Part shown: positions 26,144 through 34,635 of the stretch, in pieces
How positions within the stretch are numbered: position 1 is the stretch's first letter
How the letters are laid out: the number at the start of each line of letters is the position of its first letter
Assembly (NCBI GenBank): GCA_035624455.1
Contig: DASPRM010000060.1
Span: forward strand, 1 to 58,042
Source of the DNA: Terriglobales bacterium
Lineage (GTDB): Bacteria > Acidobacteriota > Terriglobia > Terriglobales > Acidobacteriaceae
Length of the DNA stretch: 58,042 nucleotides
Reading direction: 5' to 3'
Position numbers and translations under genes: made by a program
Notes under the pieces: generated by a model
Database searches by the model: none
What the model saw: the letters and a program-made list of their open reading frames with translations, nothing else
Told to the model about the DNA's origin: nothing

Positions 26144-27529
26144 ATGCCCATCACCACCATTATTGAGCCCTTTCGTATCAAAAGCGTTGAACCGATCCGC
26201 TGGACTACCCGCCAGCAGCGGGAAGAATTACTTCGCGCGGCCCACTACAACCTCTTTCTGCTGCCCGCCGACGATGTCCTGATCGATCTGCTCACTGACT
26301 CCGGTACCGGGGCCATGTCCACCGCTCAGTGGGGCGCAATGATGGAAGGTGACGAGAGCTACGCCGGCTCCAAGAGTTTCGATCACTTCCGTGACTCGGT
26401 ACAGAGTATTTTTGGCTACCGTCATGTGATTCCCACCCACCAGGGCAGAGCCGCGGAACGAATTCTGTTCAGCGTCATGTGCAAGAAGGGAGACCTTGTC
26501 CCTAACAACACGCACTTCGATACTACGCGCGCCAATGCAGAGTTCGTCGGCGCAGAGGCGGTGGACCTGCCGATTCCAGAAGGCAAGCAGCCCGCTATCT
26601 ATCATCCCTTCAAGGGAAATATGGATGTCGGCGCTCTGGCCGAGTTGATCTCGCGGGTAGGACGAGAGCGCATTCCGCTGGTGATGCTCACTATCACTAA
26701 TAACTCCGGCGGTGGACAGCCGGTCTCGATGGAAAATGCTCGCGCCCTAAGCGAGCTCTGCCGCAGGCACAAGATCCCACTTTACTTCGACGCCTGCCGG
26801 TTTGCCGAGAACGCATACTTCATCAAGCTGCGTGAGCCTGGGTATGAAAACAAGACGCCGAGGGAGATTGCCTGCGAGATGTTCCGCTTGGGGGACGGCT
26901 GCACCATGTCGGCTAAGAAAGATGGCATGGCCAACATTGGAGGCTTCCTTTGCACCAACGATGACTTGCTGGCAGCGCAAGAGAAGAATCTTCTCATCCT
27001 CACCGAAGGCTATCCCACTTATGGCGGACTCGCCGGGCGGGACTTGGAAGCCATCGCGGTTGGGGTACAGGAGGCGCTCAGCGAGGACTACCTTAAATAT
27101 AGGATCGTTTCGACCGGCTACCTGGGTCATCACATCAGCGAAATGGGTGTTCCGATTGTGCAGCCTCCGGGTGGACACGCGATCTACATCGACGCCCGCG
27201 CCTTCCTGCCGCACGTTCCTCCCGAGCAACTCCCGGCGGTGGCTTTGGCCAACGAGTTGTACCTGGAAGGGGGAATTCGATCGGTGGAAATCGGCACGCT
27301 GATGTTCGCCCACGCCGCCAAAATGGACCTGGTGCGCCTGGCAATTCCGCGCCGGGTCTACACGCAGAGCCACATCGACTATGTAATCGAAGTGATTGGC
27401 GAAGTGTGGAACCGGCGCGAGCAAATCCGCGGTATGCGAGTGGTTTTCGAGGCGCCGTTCCTGCGGCATTTCACTGCTCACATGGAACCGGTAGAGCAGT
27501 CAGTGGCATCTCAGGTCATGGGTTTGTAG
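26144..27529 (+). CDS. Tryptophanase / tyrosine phenol-lyase family enzyme
   Basis: 461 residues, PLP-dependent beta-eliminating lyase. Seen: FDHFRDSVQSIFGYRHVIPT, FDACRFAENAYF with the PLP-ring aspartate, and the Schiff-base lysine K259 in MSAKKDGMANIGG. Family members cleave tryptophan to indole, pyruvate and ammonia, or tyrosine to phenol. The residues that separate the two activities cannot be judged safely by eye, so the gene symbol is left open. GGGGAG lies well placed before ATG 26144. Followed, 82 bp on, by the histone-deacetylase-like gene across a hairpin. Confidence 0.92.
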   Translation: MPITTIIEPFRIKSVEPIRWTTRQQREELLRAAHYNLFLLPADDVLIDLLTDSGTGAMSTAQWGAMMEGDESYAGSKSFDHFRDSVQSIFGYRHVIPTHQGRAAERILFSVMCKKGDLVPNNTHFDTTRANAEFVGAEAVDLPIPEGKQPAIYHPFKGNMDVGALAELISRVGRERIPLVMLTITNNSGGGQPVSMENARALSELCRRHKIPLYFDACRFAENAYFIKLREPGYENKTPREIACEMFRLGDGCTMSAKKDGMANIGGFLCTNDDLLAAQEKNLLILTEGYPTYGGLAGRDLEAIAVGVQEALSEDYLKYRIVSTGYLGHHISEMGVPIVQPPGGHAIYIDARAFLPHVPPEQLPAVALANELYLEGGIRSVEIGTLMFAHAAKMDLVRLAIPRRVYTQSHIDYVIEVIGEVWNRREQIRGMRVVFEAPFLRHFTAHMEPVEQSVASQVMGL

Positions 27530-27566
27530 AGGATTAGAGTAAGACCGCCCGAGGAAAGGCTCGGGG

Positions 27567-27600
27567 CCCCACTCAAGCCTTCTTTTGTGGCTTGAGTGGG
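27567..27600. repeat. Hairpin repeat, copy 1 (CCACTCAAGCC...GGCTTGAGTGG)
   Basis: Stem CCCACTCAAGCC with GGCTTGAGTGGG around a TTCTTTTGT loop. A second, nearly identical copy is at 43184-43215. It lies between the tryptophanase-like and deacetylase-like genes and might act as a transcription attenuator; it has no T-run after the stem. Confidence 0.75.
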
Positions 27601-27611
27601 AGGGTGATCGC

Positions 27612-28610
27612 ATGTTGCCTTTCAAATTGGTGTACAGCGACAAGTACTACCTCCCCATCGGACAGCACGTCTTTCCGGCGGAAAAATACCGCCTTGTCCA
27701 GCGACGCCTGATCGAAACAGGGGTCGCCGAGCCGGCAGACTTCCTCGAACCGCAACCGGCAAACGACAAAGATATTCTGCTGGTCCACACCAGCGAATAT
27801 GTATACAAACTGCAGACCGGCACGCTCTCCGCGCGCGAAGAATTGGAAATGGAGATCCCCTTCTCCGACGAACTGGTAGATGCCTTCTGGCTGGCGGCAG
27901 GAGGTTCTATTCTCGCCGCGCACAAGGCGCTCGAAGATCAGGTTTGCATCAATATCGGCGGCGGATTTCATCACGCCTTTCCAAACCATGGCGAAGGATT
28001 CTGCATGATTCACGATGTCGCCGTAGCTATCCGGCGGCTGCAAAAGGATGGCCGCATCCAGAAAGCGATCGTGGTGGACTGCGACGTCCATCAGGGCAAC
28101 GGCACCGCAGTTATCTTTGCTTCCAGGCACCCAGCGCCGAAGGATCACCTGCCTTCATGGTCAACCAGCAGAGTGGGAAGTAAAGCCACAGTGAATGAAT
28201 CGCCTGCTGGTGACGTGTTTACAATCTCCCTTCATCAGGAGAATAACTATCCTGCGTGGAAGCCGCCCTCCTCGATTGACGTCAACCTGCCCGATGGCTG
28301 CGGCGACGAAGAATACCTGGGCTGGCTCGACAATGCAGTCAGCTCGGGCCTGCGGCAGTTCAAGCCCGACCTACTGTGCTACGTTGCCGGCGCTGATCCT
28401 TATCGTCACGATCAACTCGGCGGGTTGGACCTGAGCATCGAGGGACTCAAGCGCCGCGACGAACTGGTCTTCCGCGTGGCACACACTCGCGGCATTCCGG
28501 TAATGGTCACCTACGCCGGCGGCTATGCTCTCGACGTGCAGGACACCATCACTATTCACGCCAACACTGTGATGGCAGCGCGGGATGTGTACTCGCGAGT
28601 GGAAGTGTGA
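27612..28610 (+). CDS. Histone-deacetylase-like amidohydrolase
   Basis: 332 residues from ATG 27612 behind GGAGGGTGAT. Zinc-dependent deacetylase fold of the arginase superfamily: GGGFHHAFPNHGEGFC with the catalytic His pair, DCDVHQGNG with zinc Asp and His, GADPYRHDQLGGLDLS with the second zinc Asp and YAGGYA with the transition-state Tyr. Bacterial relatives act on acetylated polyamines, acetoin or lysines. An insertion of about 28 residues (RHPAPKDHLPSW ... TVNESPAG, near residues 176-205) lies between the zinc motif and the FTISLHQENNYP strand, where other members are tight. Confidence 0.93.
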   Translation: MLPFKLVYSDKYYLPIGQHVFPAEKYRLVQRRLIETGVAEPADFLEPQPANDKDILLVHTSEYVYKLQTGTLSAREELEMEIPFSDELVDAFWLAAGGSILAAHKALEDQVCINIGGGFHHAFPNHGEGFCMIHDVAVAIRRLQKDGRIQKAIVVDCDVHQGNGTAVIFASRHPAPKDHLPSWSTSRVGSKATVNESPAGDVFTISLHQENNYPAWKPPSSIDVNLPDGCGDEEYLGWLDNAVSSGLRQFKPDLLCYVAGADPYRHDQLGGLDLSIEGLKRRDELVFRVAHTRGIPVMVTYAGGYALDVQDTITIHANTVMAARDVYSRVEV

Positions 28611-28634
28611 GTTATGTGAAACGAAGTTCAACCA

Positions 28635-28690
28635 CCCACCCTAGCCAACGTACGGCTAGAGGGGGGGGACCCTCAAGGTCCTTGGCACAG
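28635..28690. repeat. Hairpin cluster in the leader of purE
   Basis: Two stems follow each other: CCCACCCTAGCC with GGCTAGAGGG (28635-28664) and GGACC/GGTCC around CTCAA (28667-28681). An eight-G run (28661-28668) joins them. The first has the same geometry as the CCACTCAAGCC hairpins elsewhere in the window. No purine-riboswitch core was recognised. Confidence 0.55.
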
Positions 28691-28743
28691 GGACCCGCAG
28701 CGAGTGGTATCTTTCCCCCTTCTTCTTCTGGGAGAATCTATTC

Positions 28744-29250
28744 ATGAGCCTGACCAACTCTCATGATGACAAGCCCCTGGTGGGGATCATCATGGGAAGC
28801 AAAAGCGATTTTGAAACCCTCTCACCCGCCGCCCAGATGCTGCACGAGTTCGGTGTCGCCTACGAGTTGCGCGTGGTTTCCGCTCACCGCACTCCTGACT
28901 GGATGTTCGAGTATGCGCAGAACGCCGAGAATCGTGGGCTGGAGGTGATCATCGCAGGCGCAGGCGGCGCTGCCCACCTCCCTGGCATGGTGGCTGCGAA
29001 ATCCTTACTGCCAGTGCTGGGCGTTCCGGTCCCCGCTACCATGCTGAACGGCATCGATTCCCTGCTCTCGATTGTGCAGATGCCCAAGGGAATTCCCGTA
29101 GCCACCCTCGCCATCGGCAAGCCAGGAGCCAGCAACGCAGCGCTGCTGGCGATTTCCATTCTTGCCAACAAGCGTCCCGAATTGCGCGCCAGGCTCAAAG
29201 CATGGCGGGCAGAGCGCCGCGACGAAGTACTCAAACAGGAGCTCCCGTAG
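28744..29250 (+). CDS. purE: N5-carboxyaminoimidazole ribonucleotide mutase
   Basis: 168 residues, class I PurE of de novo purine synthesis, converting N5-CAIR to [23 protein letters not shown] is the substrate-binding N-terminus; VVSAHRTPD holds the catalytic His; [14 protein letters not shown] is the family signature. GGGAGAA precedes the ATG at 28744. The next gene, purK, begins on the last base of the stop codon, so the two enzymes are coupled. Confidence 0.97.
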   Translation: MSLTNSHDDKPLVGIIMGSKSDFETLSPAAQMLHEFGVAYELRVVSAHRTPDWMFEYAQNAENRGLEVIIAGAGGAAHLPGMVAAKSLLPVLGVPVPATMLNGIDSLLSIVQMPKGIPVATLAIGKPGASNAALLAISILANKRPELRARLKAWRAERRDEVLKQELP

Positions 29251-30401
29251 TGGCCCCCATTCTCCCTGGCGCAACCATCGGTATCTTTGGTGGAGGGCAG
29301 CTCGGACGCATGACCGCCATGGCGGCGCGGTCATTCGGCTATCGCATACAAGTGCTCGATCCTGATCAGGCTTGTCCGGCTGCTTACGTCGCCGACCACT
29401 GCATCGCTGCCAGTTTCGCGGACCTGGACGGCGCGGTACAGCTCGGCAAGCACTCCGATGTTGTCACGATTGAAATCGAGAAGGTCAGCCTCAAGAGCCT
29501 GGAAGCGGCCGCCCAGTTCGCGCCGGTGCGGCCGTCGTCGAAAATTTTGGAAATTATTCAAGATCGCGGTCGGCAGAAGCAATGGCTCGTCGAGCACGGC
29601 TTTCCTGTGGGCGAATACCAAGTAGCCGCGTCTCCTGCTGAATTGCGACAGGCCGCAAAATCGCTGGGCGGGAAGGCCTTCGCTAAGGCTGCTTTTGGTG
29701 GGTACGACGGCCGCGGGCAGTTTGAGATGTCAACTCCAGCGGAAGCCGAAGACGCCTGGGCAGCGCTGCGCGCACAAACGGTGGCAGTCGAAAAAACGCT
29801 GGACCTGGAATGCGAGATCTCCATGATGGTCGCACGCCGGCCCAGCGGTGAAACTGCCGTTTTTCCGCCAGCCATGAATCATCATGAGCACCGCATCCTG
29901 GAGTGGTCGGTAACGCCGGCGCCGGTCTCGCACGAGCTCACTGCTCGCGCCACCGAGCTTGCGCGAGTCATCGCCGAACAGATTCAGATTGAAGGGCTGC
30001 TCGCGGTGGAAATGTTCGTGACACGAGAAAGCCGGCTGCTGGTAAACGAGCTGGCGCCTCGCCCGCACAACAGCTTTCACGCTACGCAGCGCGCGTGCGT
30101 GACCAGCCAGTTCGAGCAACTGGTGCGCTCGGTATGCGATCTGCCGTTAGGCTCGGTGGAGTTGGTTCAGCCGGCGGCCATCAGCAATCTGCTGGGCGAT
30201 CTCTGGCTCGACGGCCGCAGGCCGGATTTCGTCAGCGCCGTGGCCATCCCCGGCGTGCGCTTGCATCTTTATGAAAAGCACACACCGCGCCCGGGCCGCA
30301 AGATGGGACATCTGTCTGCGGTGGGACATACAGTGGAAGAGGCCTTGGAGAGGGTGAAGCTGGCCAAGGAGTGTATGAGCCGCAAGACAGTAAGCGCGTA
30401 G
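29250..30401 (+). CDS. purK: N5-carboxyaminoimidazole ribonucleotide synthase
   Basis: 384 residues, ATP-grasp enzyme that makes N5-CAIR from AIR and bicarbonate for PurE. GATIGIFGGGQLGRMTAMAA is the N-terminal fold, KAAFGGYDGRGQ the ATP-binding loop, and NELAPRPHNSFHATQ the carboxyl-end signature. The start chosen is GTG at 29250, which overlaps the purE TAG by one base and follows AGGAG by eight bases; an earlier in-frame ATG at 29202 lies inside purE and gives a non-conserved extension. Convergent with the glycosyltransferase gene 26 bp beyond. Confidence 0.96.
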   Translation: MAPILPGATIGIFGGGQLGRMTAMAARSFGYRIQVLDPDQACPAAYVADHCIAASFADLDGAVQLGKHSDVVTIEIEKVSLKSLEAAAQFAPVRPSSKILEIIQDRGRQKQWLVEHGFPVGEYQVAASPAELRQAAKSLGGKAFAKAAFGGYDGRGQFEMSTPAEAEDAWAALRAQTVAVEKTLDLECEISMMVARRPSGETAVFPPAMNHHEHRILEWSVTPAPVSHELTARATELARVIAEQIQIEGLLAVEMFVTRESRLLVNELAPRPHNSFHATQRACVTSQFEQLVRSVCDLPLGSVELVQPAAISNLLGDLWLDGRRPDFVSAVAIPGVRLHLYEKHTPRPGRKMGHLSAVGHTVEEALERVKLAKECMSRKTVSA

Positions 30402-30427
30402 CTACTCGAGCGGAACGCGCCGCTATG

Positions 30428-32017
30428 CTAGTCCCAATTTTTCACCCGCGGCCAGATCTCTTGCACATTCGATTTGAAGCCGTGGCACACCAGCACGGGG
30501 CCGTTCTCGAATCTGATGGCATAAGGATGATAGAGCTCCGCCGCTACATCGAGTCGATCACAGCGCTCCTGCCATTCATCGGGGCGCTCGCCAAGCAGAA
30601 TCAGAATCTTTCCCGTGCAGTTGCGCGGGCCCCACAGAAAATAACTCTGATGACCGCTGATGGCATTTGGCAACCCGTATTTCGGTCCAAAGAAGTCGAC
30701 AGCTCCTGCTTCCCCGTAATTGCCCGCGCCAATGCACGCCTCCTTGCGCTCCTCGGGCGTCAGCGCGCCGTACACTCGCGCCACCGCAGCTGTCATCTCC
30801 TCCCACCCAAACTGGTCGGAGTAATACTGCGGCATCGCGGCGCCACGATGACTCTTCTCGCTGACCGGCAGCGCAAAAGGAAGCTTCGTTTCATAGTGCA
30901 GAAATCCTTCGGCTGAAAGGACCGGGATTCCCAGCGGCAGCACCACCACCAATACCGCAAGCATAAGGATCACGATCGCCGGCTTCAGCCATACCCAGTG
31001 CCTGCGCTCGCCAACTCTTTCCATCGCGACGGCTCCGGCGGTCATCAGCATGGGGTATCCCGGAACGATGTAGTAATTCTTGCCCTTCATCGCGATGATG
31101 ACGGCGAGGGACACCACGAATGCCCAGGCTAGGGCACGATAACGCCCTCCGTCCCGGCTGAAGAACAAATGCAAGAGGCCTGTCACGGCTACCAGCAAGG
31201 GAACCGGGGTGACCACGAAAAGCTGCTCAGCCACGTAGCGTAACGGGCTTAGCTCCACATCGCGGCCGCTTTCCCGGATATTGCGCATCAGCTCCACAAA
31301 CGGCCAGTGGTGCTGGATATTCCAGATCAAATTCGGCAAGAAAATCAGTGCGGCGACGACTCCCCCGATCCAGATCCAGCGCTGCGCCAATGCTTTTCGC
31401 TCTGGCGTGAGCAGCAGACCCACTACGATGCCGCAGCCAAAGATTCCCATCGAATACTTGGTTTGGAGTCCGATCCCGGCTATCGCGCCAAACCAGACCC
31501 AAAGCTTCTGGTTTCCAGTATTGATAATGCGCACCAGGATGTACGCGCAACCGGTCCAGAACAGAGGCTCGAAGGCGTTCATGGTGAGCAGGTAGTCCAT
31601 AACAAACGAGACGCCGATGCAGGCCGTCGCCAGCGAGGCAAACCAAATCCCAAATTTTCTCGCTCCCATTTCGCGAGCTAGAAAAGCCGCCAACACGACC
31701 AGAGCCGTTCCGGCAATCGCCGGCAAAAAGCGAAGCACGTGTAGCGACGTTCCTCCAATGTGCAATTCCAGCCAGGTCACCACCGCGATCAAGGGTGGCT
31801 GATCGACATATCCCCAGTCGAGGTGACGGCTGCAAGCGATGTAGTAGAGCTCGTCGCGGAAGTATCCATAACGGCCATCGGTGGCCAGGTGCAGTACGAG
31901 CTTGGTGAGAGCTATCAGGCCCACCAGCACAGCAGTGCTGCGCGGCAACTCGAACTTGTCGGGAAGAGGAGTTGAAGCCGTCATCGTATTCGGATCGCGT
32001 TTGATCGACATTTTCAT
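30428..32017 (-). CDS. Family-39 (PMT/ArnT-like) membrane glycosyltransferase
   Basis: About 529 residues from ATG 32017 (a TTG at 32026 also fits). About ten membrane helices from residue 30 to 370. The first loop carries YGYFRDELYYIACSRHLDWG, the acidic motif of dolichol/undecaprenyl-phosphate-sugar mannosyl- or arabinosyltransferases (PF13231). A C-terminal soluble part of about 150 residues includes CIGAGNYGEAGAVDFFGPKY. It should transfer a sugar from a lipid carrier on the outer face of the inner membrane; acceptor unknown. The next minus-strand gene upstream is a GH125 mannosidase, suggesting that both handle mannose-containing glycans. Confidence 0.88.
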   Translation of the reverse strand: MKMSIKRDPNTMTASTPLPDKFELPRSTAVLVGLIALTKLVLHLATDGRYGYFRDELYYIACSRHLDWGYVDQPPLIAVVTWLELHIGGTSLHVLRFLPAIAGTALVVLAAFLAREMGARKFGIWFASLATACIGVSFVMDYLLTMNAFEPLFWTGCAYILVRIINTGNQKLWVWFGAIAGIGLQTKYSMGIFGCGIVVGLLLTPERKALAQRWIWIGGVVAALIFLPNLIWNIQHHWPFVELMRNIRESGRDVELSPLRYVAEQLFVVTPVPLLVAVTGLLHLFFSRDGGRYRALAWAFVVSLAVIIAMKGKNYYIVPGYPMLMTAGAVAMERVGERRHWVWLKPAIVILMLAVLVVVLPLGIPVLSAEGFLHYETKLPFALPVSEKSHRGAAMPQYYSDQFGWEEMTAAVARVYGALTPEERKEACIGAGNYGEAGAVDFFGPKYGLPNAISGHQSYFLWGPRNCTGKILILLGERPDEWQERCDRLDVAAELYHPYAIRFENGPVLVCHGFKSNVQEIWPRVKNWD

Positions 32018-32141
32018 TCGAATCAAAGGCGACTAACGATCAGCCACCATACACGCATTTGCCGAAATTCCACTTGTCTCGTGGTTGTTCAGATGTGGAA
32101 GCAGCTAGGACGACTGCCTCCCCGGGACTATCCGCTAATGG

Positions 32142-33578
32142 CTAAGTACGCGCTGCCCGTCTCAAAAGTTCTGGATTCTCGCGGTAGATCTTCAGCACCA
32201 ACTCGCCAAATAGTGTATTGGCCCAGGCAAACCAGCTTCGGGTGAACTTCGCCGGGTCATCCTTGTGGAATGACTCGTGCATAAAACCGGTGCCGGCATG
32301 CGTGCGGATCAGTGTTTGTAAGCAAATGGCTATTTCAGCCTCATCGCTCGAGGTCAGCCCGCGCAGGGTGATCGCCAGCGGCCAGATCATGTCAAGGCCC
32401 ACATGCGGTCCGCCGATCCCTTCCGCCGCCGTACCCCGGAAGAAATAGGGATTGTCACCACTCAAGACCAATCGCCGCGTATTGCGATAGATTGGATTCT
32501 CAGCGGAAACGCAGCCGAGGTATGGAAGCGACAGCAGCGACGGAACGTTGGCGTCGTCCATGAAGAGCTGGTTGCCGAAGCCATCCACCTCGTAGGCATA
32601 GACCACGCCATACTTACCATGCTGGGCCGTGCCGTATTTCTCGATCGCGTCCAAAACCTGCTTCGCCAAAGACTGCGCGTCTTGCGCAAGATCATTTGCA
32701 CCCAAGCTGGCCGCAATCTCTGCCAGGCTCTTCAGTGCCGTAACTGCGAACAGATTCGAAGGAATCAGAAATGGATAGATGCAGGCATCGTCCGACGGCC
32801 GAAATCCGGAAGCGATCAGGCCGCATGGCCTGACCGGATTGCCGTAGCCGTTGAGGTTCAGCGTGTCATTAGGCGTCGCGGTATTGCGGCGAAACGAATA
32901 GGGGCCCAGACTGCGGAACCGCTGCTGCTCGCGGAAAGTTTGAATCACCAGGCGCATTGCATCGCGCCACTTCGCATCAAACGGCGCTAGGTCTCCCGTC
33001 GTCTTCCAGTATCCGTGCGCCAGACGAATGGGATAACAAAGGGAATCGATCTCCCACTTGCGCTCGTGCAGTTCAGGCTTCATGTCGGTGAGGTCGTGAG
33101 CGAACTCGCTGCTTTCCCGGTCATAGTTGAAGGCGTTGGCGTAGGGATCGATCAGGATCGAATGCGTCTGGCGATGAATCACTCCCGCCAACAGGCGCCG
33201 GAGTTGCGGGTCTTCCCTGGCGAGCGGTACATAAGGCCAGACCTGGGCGCTCGAATCCCGCAACCACATGGCGGGAATGTCGCCGGTGATCACGAACGTG
33301 TCGGGCTTGCCATCGAGAGTTCCGGCGCGAACCGTGGTGTCGAGCGTGTTGGGAAAACAGTTCTCAAACAGCCAGGCGAGTTCGGTGTCTCCGAGAAAAT
33401 GCTTGAGCTCGGCGATTTTGGCTTCAACCGCGGGACTGGTGAAGTTGCGCTTCGCGGGCTCAGGGCGGCGGGAGAGGAAGGGGCCGGCTGCCTGTGATGA
33501 CAGGAAGGAAGATTTCGCAGCCAGTCCCACCGCGCCCGATATAGCAAGCTTCATGGCTTCACGGCGGTTAAGCTTCAT
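32142..33578 (-). CDS. Glycoside hydrolase family 125 (exo-alpha-1,6-mannosidase-like)
   Basis: 478 residues. An export signal with paired arginines (LNRREAMKLAISGAVGLAA) suggests Tat secretion. The GH125 family (formerly DUF1237) is recognised by MWLRDSSAQVWPYVPLA, HERKWEIDSLCYPIRLAHGY, SDDACIYPFLIPSN, and the C-terminal FMHESFHKDDPAKFTRSWFA. These enzymes release alpha-1,6-linked mannose with inversion. The catalytic acid and base are probably in the DSLCYP and ESFHKDD regions by family knowledge. The start overlaps no other gene; its 124-bp gap to the glycosyltransferase allows one transcript. Confidence 0.93.
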   Translation of the reverse strand: MKLNRREAMKLAISGAVGLAAKSSFLSSQAAGPFLSRRPEPAKRNFTSPAVEAKIAELKHFLGDTELAWLFENCFPNTLDTTVRAGTLDGKPDTFVITGDIPAMWLRDSSAQVWPYVPLAREDPQLRRLLAGVIHRQTHSILIDPYANAFNYDRESSEFAHDLTDMKPELHERKWEIDSLCYPIRLAHGYWKTTGDLAPFDAKWRDAMRLVIQTFREQQRFRSLGPYSFRRNTATPNDTLNLNGYGNPVRPCGLIASGFRPSDDACIYPFLIPSNLFAVTALKSLAEIAASLGANDLAQDAQSLAKQVLDAIEKYGTAQHGKYGVVYAYEVDGFGNQLFMDDANVPSLLSLPYLGCVSAENPIYRNTRRLVLSGDNPYFFRGTAAEGIGGPHVGLDMIWPLAITLRGLTSSDEAEIAICLQTLIRTHAGTGFMHESFHKDDPAKFTRSWFAWANTLFGELVLKIYRENPELLRRAART

Positions 33579-33686
33579 CTGGCGGATCGGAGTGTGGATG
33601 CAAGATTATGCCAGCAAGGGAAGCGGAATTGCGATGACGCCTGACTCTTACCCACACTTACCGTGTTATCGTGACTCTTCCACGGG

Positions 33687-34616
33687 GTGAACATATTGGA
33701 AGAGAAACGTCGCATCATCTTCAAGGGTATTCTAGTCGGAGTTGGCACCGGCACCCTTGTAGGTCTAGCCTGCTTCTTCTTCGTCAGCACCAGAGCGGGC
33801 CAAGGCATGGGGAGCACAGTGTTTCTACTGATCCCTTTCGCCGCTGGGTTCGCGACGGCCCTGGTGACGTCGCCCGCGCACGCCGCTTCAGTTGCCGCTG
33901 TAATTTCGGCGGCAGTGAGCCTTGTCATTCTGGTTGTATTTCGCCTCGAAGGTATTCTGTGTGCCCTACTAGCTTTTCCCTTGCTGCTGGCTGGGCTTTT
34001 GTTTGGAGTACTCTTTGGTTTTCTCTTTCGCAAATACATTCTCGACCGCATGCATCGGCCGTCTGCCGGCGCAGGCCTGATGCTGGCGCTTATCCCGCTC
34101 ACAATCCTGGCCGGCCAGGGTGCGGAACAGAATTCGCTACAACGCCCTCGGTACGAGACCATCTCTAGTAGCATCACGCTTCAGGCTAAACCCGAAGAAG
34201 TCTGGCGCGACATTCTCTCCATCGACAGTATTCACGCCAAGCGGCCATGGATGATGCACGTGGGTCTTCCTATCCCGGTCCGTTGCGCATTCCAGCGGCC
34301 CGGGGGTGTGGGAGCTAAACGTACTTGCTACTTTGAGAATGGATACATCGAAGAAACCGTCGTTGCTTGGGAGCCTCCACGGGAGATGAGGCTACTCATC
34401 GACCGCACGAACATGCCGGGTCGACATTGGCTTGGTTTCGAAAGTGCCGCATATGAGTTGGAAAGAGTAGAGCGTGGAACAGCAATTACTCGCACCACCA
34501 CGATCACTTCTCATCTCTATCCGGTATGGTACTGGCGGTACTTTGAACGACTCGGAGTAGCCACCGAGCACGAATACATCCTCAGCGACCTGGCAGCCCG
34601 CATCTCACACCACTAG
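33687..34616 (+). CDS. Membrane protein with SRPBCC (polyketide-cyclase-like) domain
   Basis: 309 residues from GTG 33687. Four hydrophobic helices (residues 12-130, for example GTGTLVGLACFFFVS and LLAGLLFGVLFGFLF) are followed by a START/SRPBCC-type lipid-binding fold (TISSSITLQAKPEEVWRDIL from about 157). That fold binds hydrophobic ligands. Fusion to a membrane module is unusual for the family. No partner gene is adjacent on the same strand; it sits between GH125 (divergent) and gltD-like (convergent). Ligand unknown. Confidence 0.83.
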   Translation: MNILEEKRRIIFKGILVGVGTGTLVGLACFFFVSTRAGQGMGSTVFLLIPFAAGFATALVTSPAHAASVAAVISAAVSLVILVVFRLEGILCALLAFPLLLAGLLFGVLFGFLFRKYILDRMHRPSAGAGLMLALIPLTILAGQGAEQNSLQRPRYETISSSITLQAKPEEVWRDILSIDSIHAKRPWMMHVGLPIPVRCAFQRPGGVGAKRTCYFENGYIEETVVAWEPPREMRLLIDRTNMPGRHWLGFESAAYELERVERGTAITRTTTITSHLYPVWYWRYFERLGVATEHEYILSDLAARISHH

Positions 34617-34635
34617 GCCGCCTCATTGAAGTGAT

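Noticed and set aside
26747-27481. 244-residue frame opposite the tryptophanase-like gene
   Set aside because: A shadow frame; its residues mirror the codons of the lyase.
28611-28743. Possible purine riboswitch before purE
   Set aside because: The conserved loop bases of the purine aptamer are not seen; the structure is explained by hairpin repeats.
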